Below are positions 1 to 11,918 of a stretch of 64,000 nt of DNA, one piece after another. This stretch comes from Hydractinia symbiolongicarpus (Eukaryota; Cnidaria; Hydrozoa; Anthoathecata; Hydractiniidae). The notes under the pieces are model-generated. The model was not told where the DNA came from. It did not search any database and saw nothing but the letters and a program-made list of their open reading frames with translations. The stretch's first letter is position 1; each line of letters opens with the position of its first letter. The translations under genes were made by a program, and so were the position numbers. The stretch spans positions 30,076,501 to 30,140,500 of the forward strand of contig NC_079879.1 of the NCBI RefSeq assembly GCF_029227915.1, written 5' to 3'.

Positions 1-167
1 CGTATTACAATTTAAAGTACTAAATACTAATACTGTATATATTTCCTCTATTTACAATATTATAACAAGAATTTATGATATATATTTAATGTCTCCTTTT
101 TAAACAGATATTTAGAATAAACTTATTATGATGATAAGTGACATGACATTTATATTCTTCAAAACAG

Positions 168-826
168 GTGCGGGTCATGGATCATCAGCAATTCTTTTGA
201 TGCTGCTAAACTTTCCAGCATGTTATGCTTTGCAACCTGATGTTGAAAAGGACATAAAACTGTCGGTTGATTTTATTTTAAAATGTCAAGAAACTGATGG
301 TAACTATCCTTCAAGACCAGGTCATACACGAAGTGATGAAAATAAACTCATCCAGTGGTGTCATGGTGCACCAGGTGTTGTGTATGTAATGGCAAAAGCT
401 TACCTGGTTTGGAAGGAGGAAAAGTACCTTCAAGCTGCGTTGAGGTGTGGTGAAGTAATTTGGACTAAAGGTTTGCTGAGAAAAGGACCAGGTCTTTGTC
501 ACGGGGTTGCAGGTGATATATATATTTTAAAGAAAATTTATTTTTTAGTTTTGATTATAAATGCTACTTTTTTAACCTTCTCTTATTCAGGCAATGGATA
601 TGCCTTCCTTCTTCTCTATCACATAACTCACGACAACAAACACTTGAGAAGAGCACATCGATTTGCTCAATTTATGCAGAGCTCAGAGTTTAAAGAAAAT
701 TCTAATCTACCAGATTTTCCATACAGCTTATTCGAGGGATATGCTGGTACTGCGTGTTTTTTAGCTGATATTGCAAGTCCAGCAGATGGATGCGTCGGTA
801 TTTTCCCATTCATGGATATGTTCTAG
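168..826 (+). CDS. LANCL3-like: LANCL3-like protein, C-terminal part (5' end outside window)
   Basis: Last two coding exons of a LanC-like gene: 168-512 and 591-826, stop TAG at 824-826. The acceptor is the CAG ending at 167, the donor is GTGATA at 513, and the next acceptor is the CAG ending at 590; both exons start in the same phase as in the neighbouring paralogue. Seen: GAGHG, WCHGAPG and GLCHGVAG, which hold the two Cys and one His that bind zinc in LanC-like proteins, then YSLFEGYAG near the C-terminus and a short FPFMDMF end. Known: LANCL proteins are (alpha/alpha) toroids related to bacterial lanthionine cyclases; LANCL3 is the least studied member. The wording GAGHG...ILLMLL, LRKGPG and FPF...F resembles LANCL3 more than LANCL1/2. 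The N-terminal two-thirds must lie left of the window. An open reading frame from 128 through intron sequence is not the real exon. A possible poly(A) signal AATAAA is at 1035-1040. Confidence 0.88.
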
Positions 827-1299
827 CTTGCGATCACCAAAAATAAGATTTATAGCTTTGCAGAACAACACTGCAAGGTTATTTTGTTCCCCACCTAATA
901 AGAATTCATGGTTATGGCGTTAATACTTGCAAGCAAAGGAAATTTTAAATCCAAAATTATGTGGTAATGACTGACAACTTTACAATACGAAGTGATAGAA
1001 CACAAAATTAATTAATGGTGATATCTTAACGTTAAATAAATTTGTTTATGAAAGATAAAACATGTAAATAACTACACAATATAGATCTTGCCAATTATTG
1101 TTGCAATTCTTAGTACAAAATACTGTTTCCGAATCCCTAAAATTTATTTGAAAATATATTTTGGATAAAGAAGCTGTTGTAGTTTGAAACAAAAGTTTTT
1201 ACGTTTCTGAAATTTAGAAGTACAAAATACAGTCGTTGTTGATTTTCTAATGTTCATTATTATATAGGATAACATTAAATAGACAAAGACAACAAAAAA

Positions 1300-4200
1300 A
1301 TGACAACGATGCAGCATCCACGCTATTTTGAAAACACAATGAGTGAGCAGGTCAGTTGAGTGTTTTTACATGTCAAAAATATTACATAGCAATATAAATA
1401 TGTGATATCAAGTTGTGAGTGACTTATTTGAGAATGTGTAAAAGTCAAAGTAATAATCTAGATAGCTGTATAAAATGCAAACATAAATTAAGTTGAAACC
1501 ATTAAGAAAAGACAGTAATGATCTCTGTTTGAGATGCAATGTTCCTAACGAATTGCTACTTTTGAAGAATAACAGCAAAATGTTTATTTGTTATGTGTTG
1601 ACAATCAGTTTAATAATTTTAATGCTGAATTGTATCAAAAGCTGTAAGTATAGAAGTTAAAGAAATTGACATGTTTTCATCACATAGTATAATTTGTCAA
1701 TAGAATAGCACAAATCTAAATATTGACATTAGGCCAGAAATTTTGGTGATAATTGGCCTAATTTTTTATATAGCCTAATTTTTTAAACTATAATGTGATT
1801 TTATCTTTATTTCCACTGCTACAGGAAAACACACAAGAAATAGCTGAAGGACAAAGAGAATACGTTCCTGTGTTGCTGCAGATAATAAATAAAAATTGTC
1901 CTCCACTTGCAGAAAATTGTGAGGGAGCTGTTTATGTTGGAGGGGCGGGTATTGCATATGCATTTTATCATGTTGCACAAAGTGGTTTGTTTGAAGATAA
2001 GAGGGAGCATTTCTTGAATATTGCTGAAAAATACATAAAGGTTTGGAAACTTTTTTTTCAATCTAGAAAACACTAGAAAAATATGTATAGGTAACGTAGT
2101 GATTCTGTTTTTCCCTGTAATAAACCGAAGAAGTATACTGTACAGTGCTATTGCCTGTTTTTTTATATTATATTAATTGTTAGGGTTAGGGTTAGGCTTG
2201 CTTATCATAACTGTGTTCTTTGTATGTTAGACAAGTTTGCGTGAGATCTCACTTAACGATCCTGGTCATAATGGAATAGGGGCCTCTTTGTTGCTTGGTC
2301 ATGCTGGTATTTATCTCGTCGCCAGTTTGATATATGAAGCGTTAGGTATATTTACCTTTTTTTGAAATATTTGTCGTTTTAAGGCGCTTTTATTATTCGA
2401 AGTGGTTAAATGCGAAAAAGGATTGAAGAATTAATAACGATATATGTACATAATATGTACAACCATGTATATGTATAATTGATATGTATATGATATGTCT
2501 TTTGAAGCCAATTGCCATATTGTTGCCAAGATTGCCAAAATCACTAACATCCAAACTTTCCTTCTGTGATAAAGAAGATTTTTATTGTTATTTTATTGTA
2601 ATCGGAAACAATAATACATATAACCGAAAGTAAATTACATTTTAGGCTTACACAATCTAAGAAACGAAAATGTACAAGGATTCTTCAACATGCACAAGTA
2701 CTGTATACCAATTAACTTCTTTCCGCATGGTTCTGATGAAATCTTTGTGGGACGTGCTGGCTATCTAGCAGCTTGTTATATGATTAATAAAAGGTTTGGC
2801 AGAGCAATAGTAACAAGCGATATCACACTACCTTTGTGTAATACTATCATTGAAAGTGGTCGACGAACGTCGAACCGTTATAATCATGAATCACCGCTGA
2901 TGTACATGTACTACGATAAACCATATTTAGGTTTGAACAATTTTTATTTTTTTATAGCAAAAATGCTTTCCTTCTGGCTAACGTATCCTCACACACCTAC
3001 CTTAAGGGTATCAATGTTCGTGAGAGCTAATTTCGCGAAGTTGGCAAGTCTTAATATTTTTGTGAATTTTTCTAAATAAGAATTTGACAACATGTTGTTT
3101 CTCAGTTTATACTCTTTTTTAGGGCTTTGTAGGCCTGCTGAAATTCACATACATATTAAAGCAGTTCTAGGTAAATCAGAAGAACAAAATTAGTGTATAT
3201 TGTTTTCAAAAGGAAAATTTTTTTGTGCAAATGAATTTTTTGGGGATTTCGTGAACAGCGCGAGTTTCCCAATAATTTTCGCGAAATTGACAAAACTCGT
3301 CAAATTCACAAAATTTAATTCCCTTAATGTACCAAATTGCCAATACAAGTGTATTTCAGTTCTTCAAGTTATTTTTAAGCAAGCTTCTTACTTTTTCTAT
3401 TATATTGATAAGAGAAACGTAAATGTTTGACCTATGCCATAAAAGGAGGAAAAACTAAATGCCGAGAAAAGCAGTTTTAACTCCATTGTCACTTTAAAAT
3501 TAATTTTTCGCAGAAGGCTGATTATGTAAAATTTCGTGGGAATTTAATTCGACAGATTTCAAACCGCAAAAAACCGCAAAATTTAGTTTTTAATGTAATT
3601 TAGCATATCTAATACTTCTCTTTTTCTAGTCATGCTGTTACTACGATTTATTTCTGACAGAAAGCATACGCTGAAAGTAGCACTTGTGTGTAATTTTTAG
3701 CCAATTGGATGTCCTATTTGGTGGCACGCTATAAAGATCTCTAGTTATTGTTGTTCACATGTCATTCATTGTAGGTGCTGGCCATGGCATGTCAGCCATT
3801 CTTTTGATGCTGCTAAATTTCCCGACGTGTTATTCTTTAAAACCTGATGTCGAAGAAGACATTAAACTTTCAGTAGATTTCGTTTTAAAATGTGAAGAGA
3901 ACGATGGGAATTACCCACCCATTCCAGGTGATGCAAGAGATGATTGGAATACATTAGTTCATTGGTGTCACGGTGCTACTGGTGTTATGTATTTAATGGC
4001 GAAATCTTATATGGTATGGAAAGAGGAAAAATATCTTCAAGCTACTTTGAGATGCGGCGATTTGTTATGGAAAAAAGGATTGCTTAGGAAAGGACCTGGC
4101 ATTTGCCATGGAATTGCAGGTATAAGTATTGTTATTGATGTATCCCGTTTAACTATGTAAAGCAATATTGGTTAAGACACGTTTCTTTAGGTAGCGGATA

Positions 4201-4426
4201 TGCGTTTCTTCTACTTTATCGATTAACACACGATGAAAAACATTTACGAAGAGCTCGACAATTTGCCGCATTTATGCAAACGGAAGAATTCAAAGCTAAT
4301 TCTCGCGTTCCAGATGCACCATACAGTCTGTTTGAAGGTATAGCTGGTACAGCATGCTTCTTATCAGACCTAATAAGTCCAGATGATGGCTATCCAGGCG
4401 TGTTTCCGTTTATGGATATATTCTAG
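1300..4426 (+). CDS. LANCL3-like: LANCL3-like protein, complete six-exon gene
   Basis: Exons 1300-1350, 1825-2040, 2231-2345, 2646-2930, 3775-4119 and 4191-4426 join in phase into 415 codons plus TAG; human LANCL3 is about 420 aa. Each junction has GT/AG. The N-terminus MTTMQHPRYFENTMSEQ comes from the small first exon (ATG at 1300), chosen because it joins in phase and resembles the family start. Seen: GGAGIAYAFYHVAQ (exon 2), LLGHAGIYLVA (exon 3), GSDEIFVGRAGYL (exon 4), GAGHGMSAIL and WCHGATG with Cys287, GICHGIAG with Cys333-His334 (exon 5), YSLFEGIAG (exon 6). The 46-residue spacing between the two zinc cysteines equals that of human LANCL1. WCHGATG replaces the usual WCHGAPG. Known family role: zinc-binding LanC-like fold, glutathione or modified-peptide chemistry in LANCL1/2; the LANCL3 role is unsettled. 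It lies directly downstream of a paralogue with identical exon phases, so the pair is a tandem duplication. Exon 1 is the least certain part. Confidence 0.9.
2180..2196 (+). repeat. Short TTAGGG run in LANCL3-like intron 2
   Basis: Just under three TTAGGG units sit in the intron between exons 2 and 3. It is a tiny interstitial telomere-like tract, probably chance or repair-derived. Confidence 0.6.
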
Positions 4427-5147
4427 AAGCAGTGTGTTGGGACATGTTGCAAAACTTTGGTGGTTGTGTATTTGTTTTTTATAGAATTCCAAGACATTGG
4501 TGAACATGATTAGAAACTTATAGTTGTTGTTTTATTTATTTTTAATCTTGTACATCTTATATATTTTTCTTTTTTAGTAAATATTTTTATTTTTAGTAAA
4601 AAAAATATAATTTAATATAAGAAGCTGTCGCAAATTTTTGATTTAAATCAAAACCCACGATGCCATTTTTTTCCTTTTTATATATCTAAAAGCTATTGTT
4701 TTGAATCACTATCTTCCGCCTTTGGAGAAAGTAACAGACAACGTTACCTCGGCAAGTTGTGAAAAGTAAACAATTGCACACTTAGGTGGTCAATAACTCT
4801 AGCATGTTAATATGATCTTGATATCTAATGTTTACTCGTGGTTGAAGCTTTTTGGGAAAGAAGATTATAAACAATGGCTTTCAGAAGCGTATGAGCAAAG
4901 AAAGATTGTAATATTACAGTTGGATTTTATGAAATGCAACTATGAAAAAATGTCTTATAAAGGTTTAATTTTTATATTGATTGATATCAGATTTGTTACA
5001 TCGTGTTCAAACTAGTTTATTTTCTATCCTTTTTTAAACATTCTTGTATTTCAAACTAGAAACTTTTTATTTTACGATTTATTATCCATGCAGAATTTCT
5101 ATTAAATTAAGTAAGTAGTTATTTCCTTGCGCTTACTGACCAATTCG
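4427..5147. other. Intergenic, no gene recognised
   Basis: AT-rich sequence after the LANCL3-like stop codon. A 67-codon frame at 4812-5015 ends at a GT-like boundary but matches nothing I know. Confidence 0.5.
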
Positions 5148-5232
5148 TAACTAAATAAATAAATAACTAACTAACTAACTAAATAACTAAATAAATAACT
5201 AACCAAATAACTAACCAACTAACTAACTAAAT
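5148..5232 (+). repeat. AACT/AAAT tetranucleotide microsatellite
   Basis: Imperfect run of AACT and AAAT tetramers with a few AACC variants, about 85 bp. Confidence 0.9.
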
Positions 5233-5559
5233 GCGCCAAGTACAAAATTCAGGCTCAAGAATTAAACAAAAAAATTAAAAAAAAAGTTTGATGTATCACA
5301 GTAGAACGAACTGCGAAGGAAACCGAAGAAAAAGCTGTTATATCGAAGATGAAAAAAATGTTATTGACATATTAAATATTATTATATCTGTAAAATTTGG
5401 AATTGGTTCTACTACATGTCCTACTGATCATTCGAATTTTTCGATTCGCGTGAAATTGCATTGTTTTGTTTGAGAAACATAATATTGATACCGATGATGA
5501 ACAAAACTTAATATTGCGTATATTGTATATAAATATTCCCGAGTTTCTGTTACATTTAA

Positions 5560-5910
5560 TGCCTTGAGTTTGTTATATAGAGGTGTTTTAGGAAAACTTA
5601 AAATCTTAAATCGAGAGTTCGCTATATCAGGGTTCGTTATAAAGAGGATTGCCCCGCCGTGCTTTATTTAAAAATTAACACGAGTTGTCTTTTTTTGCTG
5701 TGGTGTACCAATCCAAGCTAATTTTTTAACGCACGCTGAAGACGTGAAAACAGTTTCCAAAATTACATTTCATGGACGTTCTTGCCCTACAAGTCCGTTT
5801 GTATTTCAAAAGTTGCGTCACACATTTTAGACTAAACCCAGGAAATGGAATTTGGTTCGCTGTATCGGAATGTTCGCTATATCGGGGTTCGTTATATGGA
5901 GAGTCCACTG
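5560..5910 (+). mobile_element. Tigger/pogo-like short element or end fragments
   Basis: The motif TTCGCTATATC-GGGTTCGTTATA occurs twice in the same orientation (about 5620-5643 and 5872-5896). The second copy runs into GAGAGTCCACTG at 5901-5910 followed by TA. Read from the other strand this end is CAGTGGACTCTCCATATAAC, the style of terminal repeat (CAGT start, TA target site, 'TATAACGAA' words) seen in pogo/Tigger-type non-autonomous elements. No matching inverted left end was found, so this may be a truncated copy or two stacked ends. Family assignment is inference. Confidence 0.45.
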
Positions 5911-8814
5911 TACCAGAGGTGAAAAATATCAATATTAAAGTTAGACATAAAACTCCTCTCTTTTAACTTCAAGTCTGGATGATGAAAATTAACTTGTGTT
6001 TTGAGATCATACGAAAGGTCGATTGTAAGGTTCAAATTTAGTCGTCAAGAGCTGCGGTTCCCAAAAGTTGAAACCGCGGATGAGAGAAAGAGCTAACATC
6101 ATATTAAAAGAATCGGTTGTTAATGTCTCCAAAGTTTATGGTTACTGAGGTGCCTAATACCTAAAACAATTTGGGTGCAGTTTTAAGGTTTACGGAATAA
6201 AGTTAAGTATTTTTAGTAAACTGTTTTAGCTAACAAGTAACAATGTGTTATCATCATGGAGAATGTATGGCTTGAGTAGCGAGAACCTTGGAGCGCTGGG
6301 TACTTTTTGCTAGTTTAGTGTTAGATATAAACGTATTCACCTATCATTTAAAACTTTTGAAAAAATAGTTCGTTACAAAATGGAATGCGGATCGAAAGTC
6401 CTTCGTATCAATTATTTTTTGACTGTTTACACAAATGGAAACTTTATACTAAGAAAACAAGCAGTTGTTGCAAAAAAAATGTAAATGTGAAAGAAGAAAT
6501 AAATAATTAAAAACTCGACCTTATGATGGAGTATCTATCTCCTGGTACAGTGCAGGCCCTGGGATCGAGGTTAGATCGAGGCACACTGATTACAAATCCG
6601 TTTTTATCGGGTAGAAAATGCATGCATGACGGGTTGCCATTCTCCTTTGTGCGTGAAGGTGAATAGTGCAGGAGTCACGGTTGTCAGGATGTTCTTTTCC
6701 TGCTATATACGTTTTTTGTTTGGTTAAGTTTTTTTTAAAAAATATAATATCAAAAAGGGTTTTAACCGTGAGTTAAAGAAAACTTGTGTACTGTATTTAT
6801 ATAGCTAACATGAGCAGTTAAAAGTCAAAATTTTTGCTGGTAAAGTCTTGACTTCAGAATCAACTCATGATATGATTTCGTTGCTACATGATATGATAGC
6901 TGCATGGTTTCGCAGCTGTGTGGCCACAGACCTAGGTTACTGCAAACCCTAACCCTCTAAACCCTACAATGCTTTGACGTTCAATGACCCTGTAGTTGTC
7001 GTGTAGTCTCCCTGCTGCCGCCATATGGCAAGTTTATAGGTCAAGGGTTATTGCGGCGCATGTTTAGGGTATGGAATATGGTATCAAAGAATTAAATTTT
7101 CTATATATTAGCTGTGCAGCCATGCATCTAGGTAATTTTAGTTTATGATCTTTAAAGAGTCAATTCTAAAATTTAGCCAAAAAAGGAGAAGCACATGCAA
7201 CCATGAGGGTGCCCACTTGCGGGAAACACTTCAAAAACCACAGGGTCTTTTGGCAACTTTTGGCGTTTTAAAAAAAATTCTAAGTTTCTCCAGAAGAAAC
7301 CCAAATCAACCTGAAACAACATTTAAAAAGTTTATTACCATGATGTATAATTTATTCTTTTAATGTCAAGCAGTGATAGGATATTAGACTTAAATCTCTG
7401 GTTATGACGGTGGGTTAGTAAATGAATTAAGAACGTGTATTTTTAGACAGACATAAATGTCGATCTTCTGTGTATTAATGAAGATACTTTACAGTACAGC
7501 TACCGCACCATTATAGCGCATTTGCATATTGACACATTACGGTTAAGGTGCCAATACCAAACATAAACATAATGGTAGACTAATATTTATATTCACAACA
7601 GTAGAAGTTCTAATAAAACTGTTTTTTATATCATTTATTCGATAAATATAGCTGTAATAAAATCCCACAAATAATAAACTGAGAGTAAAACGACAAAATA
7701 GCACCTGACTTCTTTGCAACAAAATTTAAACGAGAACAATGAGCCTTGTGCCCTTTGTATTTAGGATGCAATTAGGGCGGTTTCGGACAAGGTCCAGGCT
7801 TTTCCAGCGGTTACAGACAAGCACCTTGAAAAATACCTGAAAAAACGCGCACAGCCACCCTAACATATACAGCGTTTCCGGCGAGTCGGCACCTTCGCAA
7901 GCAACCAAAAAATCACTCAAAAAAAGGAATTTAAAAACAAAAGAAAAAAGAATACTAGAAAGGGAAAGTACAATAACTAAAATTTTCTTTCAAGAAAAAT
8001 GACTACTTTCCCTAATTTTTCTTCAAGTTGCTTTAGGTGTTTTGCTGACATCAAAAATGTATAAGATTTTAGCCAAGTTTGTTTGTTTTAACTTTTTATT
8101 TTTATTTTAACAGATATTTCGTCTTGTTACTACAAGACATCAACGTAAATTGTTACAATTATCTTACAAGTTTTTTAAAGACGTCAGTCTAAATGCATTG
8201 CTATTGTAACATAACATTTAGGCAGTTAACAAACGAGACATACTTTTTTCGGCGACTTTTAAGAAAATTTCAACAACAACTATGCCTGTCACATACACTT
8301 TGTATTAAATAAAATATTTATGTATACACAATATTAGTGACTTCAATTCTGAAAACTCCGTTATCAACTGGCATTGCCTGCCAGATTTTCCTCACATGGC
8401 ATAGGTTGACCCTTAGGTGTGGTAAAGACACTTACTAAACATGCACGCGTTGTGGACTGATTCATGGACCTTCTGATTAGACAGTGAACTTCATAACCAC
8501 AAAGCCACACACTGCTATAATTTTTGCCCTGTTAAGGTCAGCTTTCACATTGAAACAAAACAGGACAGCAAAATTTTATGTTGTGAAAGATTTTATTAGT
8601 GAGAAAGCTAAATATTTAAATATATTAAATTTAATTTTTTTCCCTATACTCAAAAAAGTTTCAAAAAGCATGGGGGTTTCAGGCAAGTTGGTGTTTTAGC
8701 CTTTGGAATTCACGCTGGCAAAAATTTATGGAATCTTTTAATTGCCTTAACTATCGTAAATCGTAAAAGCAAGATCATAAAAGTAGTTGCTCAGCATTTT
8801 GCTTATTTACCCAA
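5911..8814. other. Intergenic, no gene recognised
   Basis: Long AT-rich stretch. Frames at 7145-7363, 7726-7920 (-) and 8484-8699 are short, lack known motifs and look like chance. The text near 6530-6600 contains a B-box-like GATCGAGGC word, but no tRNA fold could be supported. Confidence 0.5.
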
Positions 8815-9680
8815 TATAATTATACGAACGCTACAAAGTACTTCGTTTCGTGAAGCGAATGTCATACGAAGTACTTCGTTTAAAATGAAAAATGTAAACA
8901 AAGTTTATACAAACTTTTTTAATATATGATACGAACTTAAACAAAGTTTTTTTATCGTACAAAATGAAATGATACGAACTTTGAACAAAGTAAAATTGCT
9001 ATACGATCTTGAAACGAACTTCAAAAGTACCGGCGTAATTGTGCATAATAATTTCAATATGAAACCAGAAACAAAAACCAAGAACAAAAGAAATCTATGG
9101 CGATCTTTTCGTTTTCTGCGATCCTGTTTTCATGATTTTTAAACGATCTACGATGATCTTTCCGTTTTCTGCGATCCTGTTTTCATGATTTTTATACGAT
9201 CTACTGCGATCTCTTAGCTTTTACGATGCCGTTTTCATTGTTTTTAAACGATCTACGGTGATCTTTTCGCTTTTTATGATCTTGTTTTCATGATTTTTAA
9301 ACAATCTATAGAGATGTTTTTGCTTTCTACGATGTGGAGACGATCCCTAAAGACCTTAGATAATAAATCCAATTAAAAGAAACAAAGTTCGTATAACGAA
9401 ACAAACTTTATAATTGTTGAAAATAGTCCATAGATATGGATAATAGTCCAATTATAATAAACGAACTTCGTATAAGCAAATTTTTATACAAACTTCTTTA
9501 AAAATGATACGAACTACATACAAACTTTATTTTAAATGATACGAACTTTATACGAACTTGTAATTTTGATGATACGAAAAAGTTTGTATTAAAAATAAAA
9601 TGATACGAAAGATTTAATAAATCAATACGAAGTTTTTTATACGAATTATACGAACTACGTATGAACACTTTGAGACGGAC
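8815..9680. repeat. Repeat block: 53-bp tandem array flanked by TACGAAC-type words
   Basis: Two flanks (about 8815-9045 and 9375-9680) are dense in variants of TACGAACTT, ACAAAGTTT and ATGATACGAA, in both orientations. Between them, 9098-9345 holds about 4.5 copies of a 53-bp unit with starts at about 9102, 9155, 9208, 9260 and 9313 (core words CGATCTTTTCG, GCGATCCTGTTTTCATG, AAACGATCTAC). No coding capacity. The layout of repeat-rich arms around a central minisatellite suggests a foldback or non-autonomous DNA transposon, but clean ends and a target duplication were not found. Confidence 0.7.
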
Positions 9681-10180
9681 CCTAAGAAAAAAATAGGAAT
9701 TTCATTGATGTAGTCTTAGGTATTAGTAAATATCAGTCAACTTGCATAAAACCAGAAAAGGGTCTCATATTTTCCCAGTGAATATAATTAGCTCTCTAAT
9801 AAATTGAAAATTTGAGATAAATTTTAATTGGGAATAGCTGATTAACGACTAATAAAAATTCTGAATTACATCCTGCATTCACGCCACATTTAATTGAGCT
9901 AAATTTTATGTGGCTCAGTGGATTATGTAAATATAATGAAACACCCTAGATATAACGCACAGCTATACTTATGAATAAATCATTTCTTTTTCTTTTTTTT
10001 TATGAAAAAAATTTTTTGCAAGCTTTTCAAGATTTCCTTTTTCAGTTCTAATAATATACTTTTTATTGCCAATCTATTATTGTATACAGGTTGGGCTGCT
10101 CATTTTTACTTAACTCAAAAATAGCAGTGTTTAGTTTATATGTTGTATATCTCTTTTTAGTGACATAGAAAAAAACAATC
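9681..10180. other. Intergenic sequence and UQCR10 5' flank
   Basis: AT-rich. A pyrimidine tract ending in TTTTTAG at about 10160, 20 bases before the UQCR10 ATG, looks like a splice acceptor, so the 5' leader is probably spliced. No upstream exon could be identified. Confidence 0.45.
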
Positions 10181-10363
10181 ATGGCCGTACTGAGAAATGT
10201 TTATAATGCGTTATTCCGAAGAACGTCAACATTTGCTGTTACTATTGTTGCTGGTGCATTTTTGTTTGAACGAGCCTTTGATCCATTCATGGATGGTATA
10301 TGGGAAAGAAATAACCAAGGAAAATTATGGAAGCATATTGAACACAAATACAAAACTGAATAA
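10181..10363 (+). CDS. UQCR10: Cytochrome b-c1 complex subunit 9 (UQCR10)
   Basis: Small subunit of mitochondrial complex III (ubiquinol-cytochrome c reductase), anchored by one helix in the inner membrane and needed for stable assembly around cytochrome c1 and the Rieske protein. A single 60-aa coding exon runs from ATG at 10181 to TAA at 10361-10363. Seen: LFRRTSTFAVTIVAGAFLFE, where the RRTSTFA start of the helix is the family hallmark, then FERAFD, then the C-terminal GKLWKHIEHKY. The membrane segment is about residues 15-33. Length matches the family (about 60-65 aa). A likely splice acceptor lies in the leader just upstream, and AATAAA at 10412-10417 is a good poly(A) signal. Identification rests on near-complete agreement with the animal family. 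Confidence 0.96.
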   Translation: MAVLRNVYNALFRRTSTFAVTIVAGAFLFERAFDPFMDGIWERNNQGKLWKHIEHKYKTE

Positions 10364-11918
10364 TATTTGCTGAACGAACAATAACAGCTGTAATGAAGTT
10401 AATATACATATAATAAATTTTCAAGTTTTTAACTGCTTTTGCCTGGTGATGTTTTGTTTTTATTGCAAATGTCAGCACAATATGTACTTATTTATATAAG
10501 ATTGAAATTCCTTAATTAGCATACAAGCTTGTTTTTTGTTGGGTAAAGTTCTTTGTTTTTACTGTGTAAATGTATTTTTGTGCCACCTAAATCATATGCC
10601 CCATGGTCAAATTTGCTTTAAAGAATTGTCTTTTATTTTTGCAAAAGTTTTTTCAGAGGTGTCACAGCAGGAATTTTTCTGAAAATAAATGGTTAATTTC
10701 TAGAGTAGGGACAATAACTCCCCCCCCCTTGTCATAAATTTGAGAAACAAACAATTCTTTGTGCCAATCACTGTAGCCCCTCAAGAAGACATCTTCGCCT
10801 GCTGAGACATAAGGTCCGATAGTTATACGTTTTAGGTGTATTGACTGTGATGACTGTTACTTCTAAATTTAAATTAAAGCAATTGACTAGGCAAATTGGG
10901 TATTTTATATTTATTTTCCCTTAACATAGTTTTAGAAAAATAAAAACCACTGGTTGTCATAAGTTTTTGACAGTATAAAATCTCAAAATCTGGGTAGTCT
11001 ACTTTGTTTTAATAAAGTTAAATTTATTTGGATGATTTTTGTTTGGAAATTTTTTTATAGTTATATGCACAAAAAATACAATTTGACTTGCTATTTCGCT
11101 GATAATATTTTAAGAAAATAGGCAGTATGTTTTATTAACACATGCATTTTGTCATTGTCAAATGCCACCATGAATTAGAGAGCGTGCAGTATTCCTTTAA
11201 TAATTAGGCTTCTTTTAACAGTTTAATAATTGATTTTGCATTGTCTGATTAAAAAAATGCTCTTAAGCATTACAGTTAATTTTCAAAAAAATCATAATCA
11301 AGAAATTATAAATCCCTTTCTTACCAATATTTTCAAAATGAATGATATTCCAAATAAGTGAATCTTCATGTACTTATTAAAATTCAGTAATCTAAAACAC
11401 ATTGTGTTAAAATATTAACGCTTGAACTTCTTTGATTTAATATTTCATGTTATGTGTTCTATTTAAATCCTTTTGCATTACAAATCCCATTTACACACCC
11501 AAACACGTTTTTTTTTTCAGACTATATATTTTACTTGTCTCAAAAATAATTTTGAAATAAATCAAGATATATTGATGTTTAAACACAATGTGTTATTTTT
11601 TAGTAATTCTAAGTAAAAAAAAAAAGCAATATCTTTTATTTAATTTTAGAGACTATCAGGATTCGCATTAGCAATAAAAAGTCAGTTTGTAAAAATTGCT
11701 GACTGTACAGAGAAAATTTTAACTTTCCTTGTAGAATGATTCACAAAGACAGTATTTTGATTCACCAATTTTGAATTACTACCCGCTAATGCAAACTCTG
11801 ACTATTTGTGTTATTTTCCAAAGTATTGACATGATAAAGCATTTTCAAGGTGTTTTTTTTAAAAATCTACTTAAAATGCTCTAAATATATCTACTCTGTG
11901 TATGTTTAGATTGCTTAA
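10364..11918. other. Intergenic between UQCR10 and PLPBP
   Basis: AT-rich, no coding exon recognised. It should hold the PLPBP promoter, but no specific element can be named. Confidence 0.5.

Noticed and set aside
128-167. ATG at 128 as start of the first LANCL3-like gene
   Set aside because: The frame before 168 is intron read-through: a CAG acceptor ends at 167 and the paralogue has the same exon border, so the real start is left of the window.
4812-5015. Frame reading WLKLFGKEDYKQWLSEAYEQ as an exon
   Set aside because: It looks protein-like and ends near a GT, but I could not link it to a family or to flanking exons.
6530-6600. tRNA-derived SINE suggested by a GATCGAGGC B-box-like word
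   Set aside because: No convincing A box at the right distance, no cloverleaf and no second copy in the window.
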